From NCBI GenBank assembly GCA_029287275.1, contig JARFRL010000108.1, forward strand, positions 1 to 29,659: a DNA stretch of 29,659 bases, written 5' to 3'. Below the pieces are notes generated by a model that had not been told where the DNA came from, did not search any database, and saw nothing but the letters and a program-made list of their open reading frames with translations. How positions within the stretch are numbered: the stretch's first letter is position 1; the number at the start of each line of letters is the position of its first letter. Made by a program: the position numbers and the translations under genes. Below, piece by piece: positions 7,708 through 15,590 of this stretch. Source of the DNA: Pontiella desulfatans. GTDB lineage: Bacteria > Verrucomicrobiota > Kiritimatiellia > Kiritimatiellales > Pontiellaceae.

Positions 7708-8712
7708 TTACCCCTCCGCCTGCAAGGCGGTAAGCGCGACGGTGCCGACGATGTCTTCGACGTAGCACCCGCGGGAAAGATCGTTGACCGGCTTGTTCAG
7801 CCCTTGCAACACCGGCCCGTACGCGCCCGCGCCGGCGAGACGCTGAACGAGTTTGTAACCGATGTTCGCCGCGTTGAGGTCGGGGAAAATCAAAACCCGC
7901 GCGTCTCCGCCAAGCGGACTCTCGGGGGCCTTCTTGGCCGCCACGCCGGGAACAATGGCGGAGTCGGTCTGCAACTCGCCGTCGATCACGATCCCGCGGT
8001 CCGGATATTCCGCGGCGATTTTCGCCTTCGCGAGTTCGAGCGCCTTTTGGACCTTCTCGACCATCGGACATTTCCCGCCCGATCCATAGGAGGAAAAGGA
8101 AAGCAACGCGACCTTCGGAGGAATGTCGTACGCCATGGCGGAAATCGCGCTGTCGACCGCGATGTCGGCCAACTGCTCCGCGGTCGGATCAACCACCAGC
8201 GCGCAGTCGGAGAAAATGTAGGTTTTGCCATCCACGTCCATGATGAAGAAACTGGAAACGGTCGCGCCCTTTTTGGCGGCCTTGATGACCTGAAGCGCGG
8301 GGCGTACCGTGTCGGCCGTGGAGTGCGCCGCGCCCGAAACCATGCCGTCCGCGTCGCCGGCGTTCATGATCATGGTGCCGAAATAGGAGACCTGCTTGAC
8401 GGTCTCGAGCGCCTGTTCCGGCGTGATCCCTTTGGCCTTGCGCATTTCGTAAAACGTGTCCGCGTAGCCTTGAAGCTTGTCGGATGTTTCCGGATTGATG
8501 ACGGTGATTCCGTCAAGGCTCCACCCTTTCTCCGCGAAGGCGTCCGCGATCTGAATTTCGTCACCAAGCAAAATGATCTTGGCGATGCCTTCGGAATTAA
8601 TGGTGTGGGCGGCTTCAAGCACCCGTTCGTCCGCGCCTTCCGGCAGAACGACGCTGCGTTGCTTAAGCTTCGCCGCATCAATGATTTGCTGAATGAAAAT
8701 ACTTCGTTCCAT
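7708..8712 (-). CDS. pta: Phosphate acetyltransferase
   Basis: A 334-residue enzyme of the short Pta type, lacking the N-terminal regulatory domains of the E. coli protein. It exchanges acetyl-CoA and phosphate for acetyl phosphate and CoA and feeds ackA downstream. Typical segments are VLPEGADERVLEAA near the N-terminus, the NAGDADGMVSGAAHSTADTV block in the middle, and FPDLNAANIGYKL with the final GPVLQGLNKPVNDLSRGC. The ATG at 8712 was chosen because the family begins there (MERSIF) and a GGGGAAA site precedes it; an upstream start at 8799 would add 29 unrelated residues. No convincing consensus promoter was seen in the roughly 170 bases before it, but the tandem terminators upstream imply an independent transcript. 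Confidence 0.95.
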   Translation of the reverse strand: MERSIFIQQIIDAAKLKQRSVVLPEGADERVLEAAHTINSEGIAKIILLGDEIQIADAFAEKGWSLDGITVINPETSDKLQGYADTFYEMRKAKGITPEQALETVKQVSYFGTMIMNAGDADGMVSGAAHSTADTVRPALQVIKAAKKGATVSSFFIMDVDGKTYIFSDCALVVDPTAEQLADIAVDSAISAMAYDIPPKVALLSFSSYGSGGKCPMVEKVQKALELAKAKIAAEYPDRGIVIDGELQTDSAIVPGVAAKKAPESPLGGDARVLIFPDLNAANIGYKLVQRLAGAGAYGPVLQGLNKPVNDLSRGCYVEDIVGTVALTALQAEG

Positions 8713-8883
8713 TGGCTGTTTCCCCGTTTCTTTCAGTTTACACTTCCCCAAGTTCGCAAAAAACTCCGCAAAACGTATCACCTCGGATTTTTTCCGCAAT
8801 CCAAATCGACAGGATTATCGCGTGTTTCGCGGTTTCGCCTGGGCCGTGAACGGCGGAAAACGCGACTTAGGGAGCGCGAGCGT

Positions 8884-8908
8884 AAAAAAAGCGGATACTG
8901 AACCCGCT
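8884..8908 (-). terminator. Second (distal) terminator after the translation operon
   Basis: AGCGG (8890-8894) pairs with CCGCT (8904-8908) across a 9-base loop. On the minus strand the stem runs into a T tract (complement of the A run at 8884-8890). It lies about 35 bases beyond the stronger hairpin at 8941-8973 and would act as backup. Confidence 0.6.
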
Positions 8909-8929
8909 GAACTCATCTTTTCGATTGGC

Positions 8930-8973
8930 TTTAAAAAACAAAAACCCCGCGGCCTTGTGGGCGACGGGGTTTT
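8930..8973 (-). terminator. Main terminator of the ribosomal protein operon
   Basis: AAAACCCCG (8941-8949) pairs with CGGGGTTTT (8965-8973), a 9-bp stem. The minus-strand continuation is TTTTTGTTTTTT (complement of about 8932-8943). It starts 21 bases after the rplQ stop. Confidence 0.9.
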
Positions 8974-8994
8974 CACGAAGCGTTGAGCGCGAGC

Positions 8995-9396
8995 TTACTC
9001 GGCGGCGGCTTCCTCGACGACTTCAACCGCGGGAGCGGCGATGGTGTCGACCCATTCGAGCAACACCATTTCCGAGCTGTCGGAGATGCGACGGCCGAGT
9101 TTGATGATGCGGGTGTAGCCTCCATTGCGTTCGGTGAACGCCGGCGCGACCGTCTCGAAAAGTTCCTTCACGGACTTTTCGTTCTTGAGCGTGGAGATGG
9201 CCTGACGGCGCGCGGCGAGCGTGCCCTTCTTGCCAAGCGTGACCATTTTCTCGGCCAAACCGCGGGCGGCCTTGGCTTTCGGAGCGGTGGTCTTGATGCG
9301 CTTGTTGTCGACCAAGGCGCAAACCAGGTTCGACAGCAGCTCGTTGCGATGCGCGCTGGTGCGGCCGAGTTTAACTGTTTTTTTACGATGTCTCAT
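8995..9396 (-). CDS. rplQ: 50S ribosomal protein L17
   Basis: Last gene of the operon; L17 sits near the peptide exit tunnel on the large subunit. The protein has 133 residues from the ATG at 9396, where the family-typical MRHRKKTVKLGRTSAHR begins; the frame is open further upstream but that part is not L17. The core is normal and ends in a short acidic Ala/Glu/Val tail (VEVVEEAAAE) beyond the usual end. It follows rpoA by 28 bases, the common alpha-operon order. Confidence 0.97.
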   Translation of the reverse strand: MRHRKKTVKLGRTSAHRNELLSNLVCALVDNKRIKTTAPKAKAARGLAEKMVTLGKKGTLAARRQAISTLKNEKSVKELFETVAPAFTERNGGYTRIIKLGRRISDSSEMVLLEWVDTIAAPAVEVVEEAAAE

Positions 9397-9424
9397 TATT
9401 CCAACCTCTGGATAGTTTTTAAAA

Positions 9425-10429
9425 CTAGTCTTCGCTAAACGTGCCCTTGAGCAGGTCAATGTCGAAGGTCATTCCAAGCGAGAGGCCCATTTCCTGGATC
9501 TTCGCTTTGATTTCGTTAAGGGACTTCTTACCGAAGTTGCGGTACTTCAGCATTTCGGCCTCGGTTTTCTGCGCGAGCTCGCCGACGGTGGTGATGTTGG
9601 CGTTGTTCAGGCAGTTCGCGGCGCGGACGCTCAGCTCGATTTCGTTGACGCTGATGTTCAGCTTCTTGCGCAGTTCTTCCTTCTCGAGGTCGATCTGCTT
9701 TTCGCTTTCCTCGAACTCGATCAGATCTTTGTCGTAGGAAACGAACACGTCGAGATGATGACGCAGGATCGCGGCGGACATGGTCAGCGCGTCGTCCGGG
9801 CTGACGCGACCGTCGGTCCAGATTTCGATGACGAGCTTGTCGTAGTCGGTGCGACGACCCACGCGGGTGTTTTCGGTTTCGTATTTAACGCGGCGGACCG
9901 GAGAGAAGAGGCAGTCGATCGGAATGATGCCGATTTCCTGGTTTTCTTTCTTGTTCAGATCGGCGGGGCAATAACCACGGCCAACGCGAACTTCCATTTC
10001 GGCCTCGAACACGCCGCCCTCGGCCAGCGTGCAGATGACGAAATCGGGGTTCAGCACCTCGATGGTTTCCGCGGTGACGATGTCGCCGGCGGTGACTTCG
10101 CACGGGCCTTCAACCTTGATTTTCACGGTCTGCGTGTCGCGGTTGTAGCTCTTGAAAAGCAGTTGCTTGATGTTCAAGATGATGTCGGTGACATCCTCAT
10201 GCACGCCTTCGAGGCTGCAGAATTCATGCGGAGCGCCCTTGATCTTGATGGACGAAACCGCGGCGCCTTCGAGCGAGGAGAGCAAGACGCGGCGAAGCGA
10301 GTTGCCCATCGTGCGCCCGTAGCCGCCCTCGAAAGGTTCAGCGTAGAACTTACCGTAGTTTTCGGTGGAAACCTCGTCGTCTTTGACGACTTGTTTCGGC
10401 ATTTCGAAACGACCGAGTCGTGTAGCCAT
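9425..10429 (-). CDS. rpoA: RNA polymerase subunit alpha
   Basis: A 334-residue alpha subunit. The N-terminal assembly domain shows the GYGRTMGNSLRRVLLSS motif near residue 36. The C-terminal domain, which contacts activators and UP elements, has LSVRAANCLNNANI and the GKKSLNEIK helix-hairpin motif. The linker carries an extra charged helix (EESEKQIDLEKEELRKK). The start at 10429 has a GGGAGG ribosome site 8-9 bases upstream. It directly follows rpsK; the S4 gene usually found between them is absent. Confidence 0.98.
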   Translation of the reverse strand: MATRLGRFEMPKQVVKDDEVSTENYGKFYAEPFEGGYGRTMGNSLRRVLLSSLEGAAVSSIKIKGAPHEFCSLEGVHEDVTDIILNIKQLLFKSYNRDTQTVKIKVEGPCEVTAGDIVTAETIEVLNPDFVICTLAEGGVFEAEMEVRVGRGYCPADLNKKENQEIGIIPIDCLFSPVRRVKYETENTRVGRRTDYDKLVIEIWTDGRVSPDDALTMSAAILRHHLDVFVSYDKDLIEFEESEKQIDLEKEELRKKLNISVNEIELSVRAANCLNNANITTVGELAQKTEAEMLKYRNFGKKSLNEIKAKIQEMGLSLGMTFDIDLLKGTFSED

Positions 10430-10444
10430 GATATTATCCTCCCA

Positions 10445-10465
10445 GAATCGGGCGTTAGCCGATTC
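10445..10465 (-). promoter_or_regulatory. Hairpin in the rpsK-rpoA gap
   Basis: GAATCGG (10445-10451) pairs with CCGATTC (10459-10465), a perfect 7-bp stem with a 7-base loop, inside the 72-base gap where rpsD normally lies. It sits 15 bases upstream of the rpoA start and overlaps the approach to its ribosome site (GGGAGG, complement of 10438-10443). It could affect rpoA translation or mRNA processing. No T tract follows, so it is not an intrinsic terminator. Confidence 0.55.
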
Positions 10466-10501
10466 GTATGGTGTTTAATTACTTAGTGTTGAGAAATCAA
10501 A

Positions 10502-11047
10502 TTAGACGCGCCGACGTTTAGGCGGACGGCATCCGTTGTGCGGGATCGCGGTGGTGTCCTTGATCGTCGTGACGGCCAGACCGGCGGACTGAATCGCGCG
10601 GACGGCGGATTCGCGCCCGGCGCCCGGACCCTGAACGCGCACTTCAACCTCGGTCATGCCGTGGCTGATCGCGGTGCGGGCCGCGTCTTGCGCGACGGTG
10701 GTCGCCGCGAAGGCGGTGGACTTGCGGGATCCTTTGAAGTTGCACCGACCGGCGCTGCTCCACGACACGACGTTGCCGCGCATGTCGGTGATGGAAACGA
10801 TGGTGTTGTTGAAGGTGGTCTTCACGAAAGCGATTCCGAACGGAACGTTCTTGGACCCTTTCTTGCGCTTGATCGGCTCAATGACCTCGTCGGCCAGCAG
10901 TTCGGCCGCGGTGGGAAGACGGGATTTCTGTTCCTCCTCCACGGGCGCTTCCGCCGGAGCGGCCGCTTTTTCTTCAGCGGCGGCCGGAGCTTCGGGCGCC
11001 GCGGCGGCGACGGTTTTTTCTTCTACATCAATTTTTTCTTCTGCCAT
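10502..11047 (-). CDS. rpsK: 30S ribosomal protein S11 with N-terminal Ala/Glu/Pro-rich extension
   Basis: S11 helps form the mRNA exit region on the platform of the small subunit. The conserved core starts near residue 62 (VPFGIAFVKTTFNNTIVSITD) and ends normally with PIPHNGCRPPKRRRV-like sequence (here AIPHNGCRPPKRRRV). Ahead of it is an extension of about 55 residues, mostly Ala, Glu and Pro, giving 181 residues against about 129 in E. coli. The extension appears genuine: the only in-frame ATG is at 11047 and has an AAGGA site 8 bases upstream. It is acidic and probably unstructured, in contrast to the basic tails normal for ribosomal proteins. Confidence 0.96.
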   Translation of the reverse strand: MAEEKIDVEEKTVAAAAPEAPAAAEEKAAAPAEAPVEEEQKSRLPTAAELLADEVIEPIKRKKGSKNVPFGIAFVKTTFNNTIVSITDMRGNVVSWSSAGRCNFKGSRKSTAFAATTVAQDAARTAISHGMTEVEVRVQGPGAGRESAVRAIQSAGLAVTTIKDTTAIPHNGCRPPKRRRV

Positions 11048-11058
11048 GGGATCAATCC

Positions 11059-11460
11059 TTATTTAACGGCTTTAGCGGCGGAGCGCGCTTCCTTACCACG
11101 TACCACACCGACCGTGCGCTTGGCGCCCTTGCGGGTACGGGCGTTGGTCTTGGTGCGCTGACCGCGAACCGGCAATCCGGCGCGATGACGACGACCACGA
11201 TAAGAACCGATCGAGATCAGGCGACGAATGTTGGCCGAGATTTCGCGGCGCAGGTCACCCTCGATACGATAGTCGTTCTGGAGAACGGCGACCAGACGCT
11301 GAATTTCATCGTCCTTCAGGTCGTCCGCCTTCATTTCTGGGTTCAGCTTGGCCTTTTCGCAGATCTCTTTGGAAATGCTGGGGCCAACGCCGTAGATGTA
11401 GCGAAGCGAGTATTCCAGCTTCTTTCTACCGGGGATGTCGATACCGAGTACACGTGGCAT
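11059..11460 (-). CDS. rpsM: 30S ribosomal protein S13
   Basis: A 133-residue S13, which sits in the head of the small subunit and bridges to the large subunit and the P-site tRNA. It begins MPRVLGIDIPGRKKLEYSLRYIYGVG and carries the RRLISIGSYRGRRHRAGLPVRGQRTKTNART block that defines the family. An AGGAG site lies 9 bases before the ATG at 11460. It lies between rpmJ and rpsK in the usual alpha-operon order. Confidence 0.98.
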   Translation of the reverse strand: MPRVLGIDIPGRKKLEYSLRYIYGVGPSISKEICEKAKLNPEMKADDLKDDEIQRLVAVLQNDYRIEGDLRREISANIRRLISIGSYRGRRHRAGLPVRGQRTKTNARTRKGAKRTVGVVRGKEARSAAKAVK

Positions 11461-11476
11461 GGTTTAAAACTCCTAT

Positions 11477-11590
11477 TTATCCTTGGCGCTGTTTGTGGCG
11501 CGGGTTCGTGCATACGACTCGCACGACGCCTTGGCGACGGATTACTTTACACTGTTCACACATTCGTTTTACTGAAGCTCGTACTTTCAT
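11477..11590 (-). CDS. rpmJ: 50S ribosomal protein L36 (zinc-binding form)
   Basis: A 37-codon gene read by eye. The protein begins MKVRASVKRMCEQCK and ends CTNPRHKQRQG, the complete bacterial L36. The zinc ligands Cys11, Cys14, Cys27 and His32 are all kept, so this is the C+ type. The ATG at 11590 lies one base after the infA stop and uses an AGGAGC site inside the infA tail, so translation is probably coupled. S13 follows 16 bases later. Confidence 0.97.
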   Translation of the reverse strand: MKVRASVKRMCEQCKVIRRQGVVRVVCTNPRHKQRQG

Positions 11591-11591
11591 T

Positions 11592-11813
11592 CTATTGCTC
11601 CTGGTTGTTCACCAGACGCCCCTTGGACATGTCATAGGGCGACATCTCAACCGTTACGCTTTCACCGACCTTCGGCGTCCACTCGCCCCCTTCAGAGGGT
11701 CTGTAAAACGCGACGAACCGGTGTCCGTTAGTTAGTTTTGCGTCAAAAGCGTGTTTGTCTATCACGTCAAACAAGCACGCGTCTAGTAAAATTGTCTCTT
11801 TTTTCTCGATCAC
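11592..11813 (-). CDS. infA: Translation initiation factor IF-1, divergent
   Basis: A 73-residue protein matching the IF-1 length and position (map-infA-rpmJ). IF-1 binds the ribosomal A site during initiation through an OB fold. The C-terminal half is clear: VGESVTVEMSPYDMSKGRLV aligns with the family's PGDKVTVELSPYDLTRGRI, and LTNGHRFVAF with LENGHKVLAH. The central SGKMR...IRI segment is replaced by YRPSEGGEWTPK, and the N-terminus is also unusual. I chose the GTG at 11813, which overlaps the map stop as GTGA; the frame stays open upstream but would lie inside map. A second, canonical infA elsewhere in the genome is possible. Confidence 0.78.
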   Translation of the reverse strand: MIEKKETILLDACLFDVIDKHAFDAKLTNGHRFVAFYRPSEGGEWTPKVGESVTVEMSPYDMSKGRLVNNQEQ

Positions 11814-12568
11814 GGACCCAAATCCGGAACCGTCAGGATTTCCGCTCGCTCCTTGCCCACCGCGATGGTGTGCTCGAAATGCGCGGAAGGTTGTCGGTCT
11901 TTCGTCACCACGGTCCACCCATCACCCAGCGTTTCGGTGCCGTGAACCCCGAGGTTGATCATCGGCTCGATGGCGAACGTCATGCCCGCTTTCAGAACCG
12001 GGCCGCGCCCAGGGGGGCCATAGTTCGGGATCTGCGGATCCTCGTGCATTTCGCGGCCGATGCCGTGCCCGACGAAGTCGCGCACCACCGAAAAACCGGC
12101 GGCCTCCGCGACCACCTGGCAGGCGTTGGAGATGTCGGACAACCGATTGCCTTCCACGGCCTTTCCAATCGAGGCCGCCAGGCACTCTTTCGTGACGTCC
12201 AGCAGACGTCGCCATTCGGGATCAATCTCCCCGGCAGCGACCGTAATGGCGGTGTCGCCGACAAAGCCGCCGAAGACGAGGCCGAAATCAATGCTGACCA
12301 CGTCGCCGTTTTTAATCGTCCGCTTGCCGGGGACGCCGTGAACGACCTCCTCGTTCACCGAGGAACAAATGTGGCCCGAAAATCCGTGGTAGCCATAAAA
12401 GGCGCAACGGCCCTCTTGCGCGCGGGCGAGTTCCGCCGCGTATTCGTCGAGCTCCTTGGTGGTGACACCTGGAGCGACTTTGGCGGCGACCTTGTGAAGG
12501 ATGGTGGCGGTCTTTTTCGCGGCGATTCGCATGGCCGCCAATTCATCTGGTTTTTTTACAATGATCAT
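11810..12568 (-). CDS. map: Methionine aminopeptidase, type I
   Basis: A 252-residue enzyme that removes the initiator methionine from nascent proteins. The five metal ligands are present: Asp94, Asp105, His168, Glu201 and Glu232, with the substrate-binding His77 in EEVVHGVPG. It is type Ia: no zinc-finger N-terminal extension and no type II insertion. It starts 8 bases after adk, the typical secY-adk-map order. The stop codon overlaps the infA GTG. Confidence 0.97.
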   Translation of the reverse strand: MIIVKKPDELAAMRIAAKKTATILHKVAAKVAPGVTTKELDEYAAELARAQEGRCAFYGYHGFSGHICSSVNEEVVHGVPGKRTIKNGDVVSIDFGLVFGGFVGDTAITVAAGEIDPEWRRLLDVTKECLAASIGKAVEGNRLSDISNACQVVAEAAGFSVVRDFVGHGIGREMHEDPQIPNYGPPGRGPVLKAGMTFAIEPMINLGVHGTETLGDGWTVVTKDRQPSAHFEHTIAVGKERAEILTVPDLGP

Positions 12569-12576
12569 CGTCGATC

Positions 12577-13218
12577 CTACGCCAGAGATTTGAGCACGTC
12601 CGCGCGCACGGCGGAAATGGGTTGGTTGGCGTTGATCGGCCGAACGAGATTTTTCGCCTCGTAATAGGAGATCAACGGCGCGGTCTGTTTTTCATAGACG
12701 GCGAGGCGCTCGCGAACGGTTTCCTCGGTGTCGTCGGGACGCTGCGTGAGCGCGCACCCTTCGACATCGCACAGCTCGCCATTCGAGGGCGGATTGAAGG
12801 TGACGTGATAAACCGAGCCGCATTTTCCACACGTGCGTCGGCCAATCAGGCGCTCCACGATCGCGTCGAACGGGCATTCCAGCAACGCGACGTGTTCGAG
12901 CGTTCCATTCAACGACGCGATGAGCTCGTCGAGCTTTTCCGCCTGCACCAGCGTGCGCGGAAATCCATCAAAAAGATATTTGGCGGAAAAGTCGGAAGAC
13001 TCCAGCAATCCACGTATCATGCCGACGACAACGCTGTCGGGCACGAACCGGCCTCGATCCATCAGCTCCTTCGCTTCAAGACCCAGAGGGGTTTCAAGGC
13101 GGATCTGCTCGCGGAGCAGATCGCCGGTCGAAACGTGCTTGTAGCCTTTGTCCACCAGAACTTCAGCGACGGTACCTTTCCCGGCGCCAGGGGGTCCCAA
13201 CAAGACAACCGCGTTCAT
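12577..13218 (-). CDS. adk: Adenylate kinase, long form with zinc-type LID
   Basis: A 213-residue kinase interconverting ATP + AMP and 2 ADP. The P-loop GPPGAGKGT is at residues 8-16, the DGFPRT AMP-site motif at 84-89. A LID domain carries four cysteines, Cys130, Cys133, Cys150 and Cys155, placed to hold a structural zinc ion. The ATG at 13218 immediately follows the secY stop (TAAATG), so translation is likely coupled to that of SecY. Confidence 0.97.
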   Translation of the reverse strand: MNAVVLLGPPGAGKGTVAEVLVDKGYKHVSTGDLLREQIRLETPLGLEAKELMDRGRFVPDSVVVGMIRGLLESSDFSAKYLFDGFPRTLVQAEKLDELIASLNGTLEHVALLECPFDAIVERLIGRRTCGKCGSVYHVTFNPPSNGELCDVEGCALTQRPDDTEETVRERLAVYEKQTAPLISYYEAKNLVRPINANQPISAVRADVLKSLA

Positions 13219-14559
13219 TTAACGGCCGCTCTTGATTTTACCCTTTTTCAGGAAACCGTCGTAATGGCGCATCAGAAGATGCGACTCGATCTGCCGCATG
13301 GTGTCGAGCATGACGCCAACGATGATGAGCAGACTGGTTCCCCCGAAGAAGGACGCCACGATCCATGGCACGTTGAACTGGGCGGTCATGATGTTCGGCA
13401 TCACCGCGATGGCGGTAAGGAACACGGCGCCGGCCAACGTAAGGCGGGTCATTGTTCTGTCGAGGAACTCGGCGGTCGGCGTGCCCGGACGAATGCCCGG
13501 AACGTAGCCCCCGCGTTTCTTGAGGTCGTCGGCGATCTGAATGGGGTTGAACTGCGTGGCGACCCAGAAGTAAGAGAAGAACAGGATCATCACGCCGAAC
13601 CAGAACATGTACCAGCCGGACATCGGGAAGCTGTTCGCCCACTCTTTGGCCCACTGGAACGGCAGGAAGCTGCCGACTTTCGGGAAAATGGCCAGAATCG
13701 CGGACGCGAAAATGATCGGCATGACGCCGGAGTAGTTGACGCGTAGCGGCAGGTGCGAGGTTCCGCCCTGCATCATCTTGCGGCCAACCATGCGTTTCGC
13801 GAACTGCACCGGGATCTTCTGCTGGGCCTGCGTCACGGCGACGACGCCGAGAATGACCACGAAGATCAGCGTGATGAGCAACGCGAGATGGAACACGCCG
13901 ATTTCCGCGACGCCGTCGACGGGAGTCAACTTGTCGATCAGCGTTTTCACCGCCATCGGCATGCTACTGACGATGTTGATGGTGATGATGAGCGAAATGC
14001 CGTTTCCGATCCCGCGGTCGGTCATCTGCTCGCCGATCCACATGAGGAGCAGCGAACCCGTCACCAGACTGAGCATCGTCAGGATGACGAAGCCGAGACC
14101 GGGAATGCGGACGACTTCCGCCGGAAGACCGAAGTATCCACCGCTTTGCAACGCCACCGCCATCGCGACCGACTGAACGGCGCAGATGATCACGGTGAGA
14201 TAGCGGGTGTATTGCGTTATTTTTTGACGGCCAACATCGCCCTCGCGCGCCAGTTTCTCGAGATGAGGAACCACCGCGGTCATGAGCTGCAAGATGATCG
14301 ACGCGCTAATATAAGGCATGATGCCCAGCGTGCCGATCGAACATTGCAGGAGCGCGCCCCCGCTGAACAGGTTCATGATCCCGAACAACCCGCCCTCGGC
14401 TCCGCCTTGGGCGTTAATGAAGTCGCGAATCGCGACCGCGTTCACGCCCGGAAGCGGAACGGCGGCGATTAGACGACAGATGAAGATCAGCCCAAACGTG
14501 AATAAAATACGTTGTCTGAGCTCCGGAATCTTGAATACGTTTGCAAAAGCGGAAAGCAT
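13219..14559 (-). CDS. secY: Protein translocase subunit SecY
   Basis: The 446-residue channel subunit of the Sec translocon, with ten predicted membrane helices. Family marks are PLPGVNAVAIRDF near the start with a plug-region GGALLQCSIGTLGIMPYISASII, the GNGISLIITINI stretch, and the FNPIQIADDLKKRGGYVPGIRPG block in the loop before the last helices. It starts 21 bases after rplO, as usual in the spc operon. Length is typical. Confidence 0.98.
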   Translation of the reverse strand: MLSAFANVFKIPELRQRILFTFGLIFICRLIAAVPLPGVNAVAIRDFINAQGGAEGGLFGIMNLFSGGALLQCSIGTLGIMPYISASIILQLMTAVVPHLEKLAREGDVGRQKITQYTRYLTVIICAVQSVAMAVALQSGGYFGLPAEVVRIPGLGFVILTMLSLVTGSLLLMWIGEQMTDRGIGNGISLIITINIVSSMPMAVKTLIDKLTPVDGVAEIGVFHLALLITLIFVVILGVVAVTQAQQKIPVQFAKRMVGRKMMQGGTSHLPLRVNYSGVMPIIFASAILAIFPKVGSFLPFQWAKEWANSFPMSGWYMFWFGVMILFFSYFWVATQFNPIQIADDLKKRGGYVPGIRPGTPTAEFLDRTMTRLTLAGAVFLTAIAVMPNIMTAQFNVPWIVASFFGGTSLLIIVGVMLDTMRQIESHLLMRHYDGFLKKGKIKSGR

Positions 14560-14580
14560 GGCGATATGGCCTTTCGTTGA

Positions 14581-15021
14581 CTAGACGATTTCGCAGGTGC
14601 CGCCGGCGGCTTCGATATTCTCTTTAGCCGACGCGGAGAAAGCGTTGACCTTCACGGTCAGCTTCTTTTCAACACTACCGTTGCCGAGAATCTTGACGCC
14701 GTCGAACCGGCCGTTAACCAGGCCTTTCTCCTTCAGGAGCTCGATGGTGACTTCGGTTCCGTCCTCGAACGCGTTAAGCGCGTCGAGGTTGACCGGAAGA
14801 ATCTCTTTACGGTTGTAGTTGTTGAAACCACGCTTGGGCAGTTTGCGAACGAACGGCATCTGGCCACCTTCGAACAACGGCTTGTGCGTGGCGCCGGCGC
14901 GGGACATTTGACCTTTATGGCCACGTCCTCCGGTTTTACCTTTGCCTGACGCGCGGCCGCGGCCGACGCGCATCTTGCGATGCGTGGAACCCTCGGCGGG
15001 TTTTAAGGAATGCAAATCCAT
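14581..15021 (-). CDS. rplO: 50S ribosomal protein L15
   Basis: A 146-residue L15, a large-subunit assembly protein with a long basic extension. It begins MDLHSLKPAEGSTHRKMRVG and has the glycine-rich GRGRASGKGKTGGRGHKGQ segment. The start at 15021 is chosen because the family begins there; the longer open frame overlaps rpsE and is not conserved. It begins 14 bases after the rpsE stop, leaving no room for L30 (rpmD), which lies here in many bacteria. Confidence 0.97.
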   Translation of the reverse strand: MDLHSLKPAEGSTHRKMRVGRGRASGKGKTGGRGHKGQMSRAGATHKPLFEGGQMPFVRKLPKRGFNNYNRKEILPVNLDALNAFEDGTEVTIELLKEKGLVNGRFDGVKILGNGSVEKKLTVKVNAFSASAKENIEAAGGTCEIV

Positions 15022-15035
15022 GATTCTATCTCCAA

Positions 15036-15581
15036 TTAGCCCTTGCGAATGGCGAGCGCCTGCTCTTTCGAGCGCAGCGAGCCAAGCGCCTTGAGGGTCG
15101 CTTTGGTTACGTTGAGGTGGTTGTTCGAACCGAGCGATTTCGCGAGCACGTCGCGAACGCCGGCGAGTTCGAGCACGGCGCGGCACGGACCACCGGCGAT
15201 GATGCCGGTACCCTTTGAGGCCGGACGGATCAGGACCTGAGCGCCGGAGTATTTACCGAGCGCGTCGTGCGGAAGCGTGGTGCCCCGCATGGTCACGGTC
15301 TGGAGATCGCGCTTGGCGGAATCGCCCGCTTTACGGATCGCTTCCGCGACCTCGGCGGCCTTTCCAAGTCCGAAGCCGACGCGCCCTTTGCGGTCGCCAA
15401 CGACGACCAACGCGCCGAAGCTGAAACGACGTCCGCCTTTGACCACTTTCGAGTTGCGGCTGATGTGCACGACGCGTTCCTCGAATTCCGGCTTTTCGCG
15501 GACTTCGTTTTTGTCGTCGCGCCTTTTGCGTCCACGACCACCGTCACGGCGTCCTCTACGTTCATTACGTTCTTCTGCCAT
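15036..15581 (-). CDS. rpsE: 30S ribosomal protein S5
   Basis: A 181-residue S5, which lines the mRNA entry channel and affects decoding fidelity. The N-terminal 30 residues are a highly charged Arg/Asp/Gly arm. The core shows the VVKGGRRFSFGALVVVGDRKG and PHDALGKYSGAQVLIRPASKGTGIIAGG motifs. The ATG at 15581 has an AGGAG site. It follows rplR by 9 bases. Confidence 0.98.
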   Translation of the reverse strand: MAEERNERRGRRDGGRGRKRRDDKNEVREKPEFEERVVHISRNSKVVKGGRRFSFGALVVVGDRKGRVGFGLGKAAEVAEAIRKAGDSAKRDLQTVTMRGTTLPHDALGKYSGAQVLIRPASKGTGIIAGGPCRAVLELAGVRDVLAKSLGSNNHLNVTKATLKALGSLRSKEQALAIRKG

Positions 15582-15590
15582 AATAGACTC

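Noticed and set aside
7804..8901. Open frame of 365 codons opposite pta and running through the terminators
   Set aside because: Antisense shadow with His/Arg/Val-rich composition; crosses two terminators of the other strand and has no family resemblance.
12622..13746. Open frame of 374 codons opposite adk and secY
   Set aside because: Spans two convincing genes on the other strand and shows only compositionally biased sequence.
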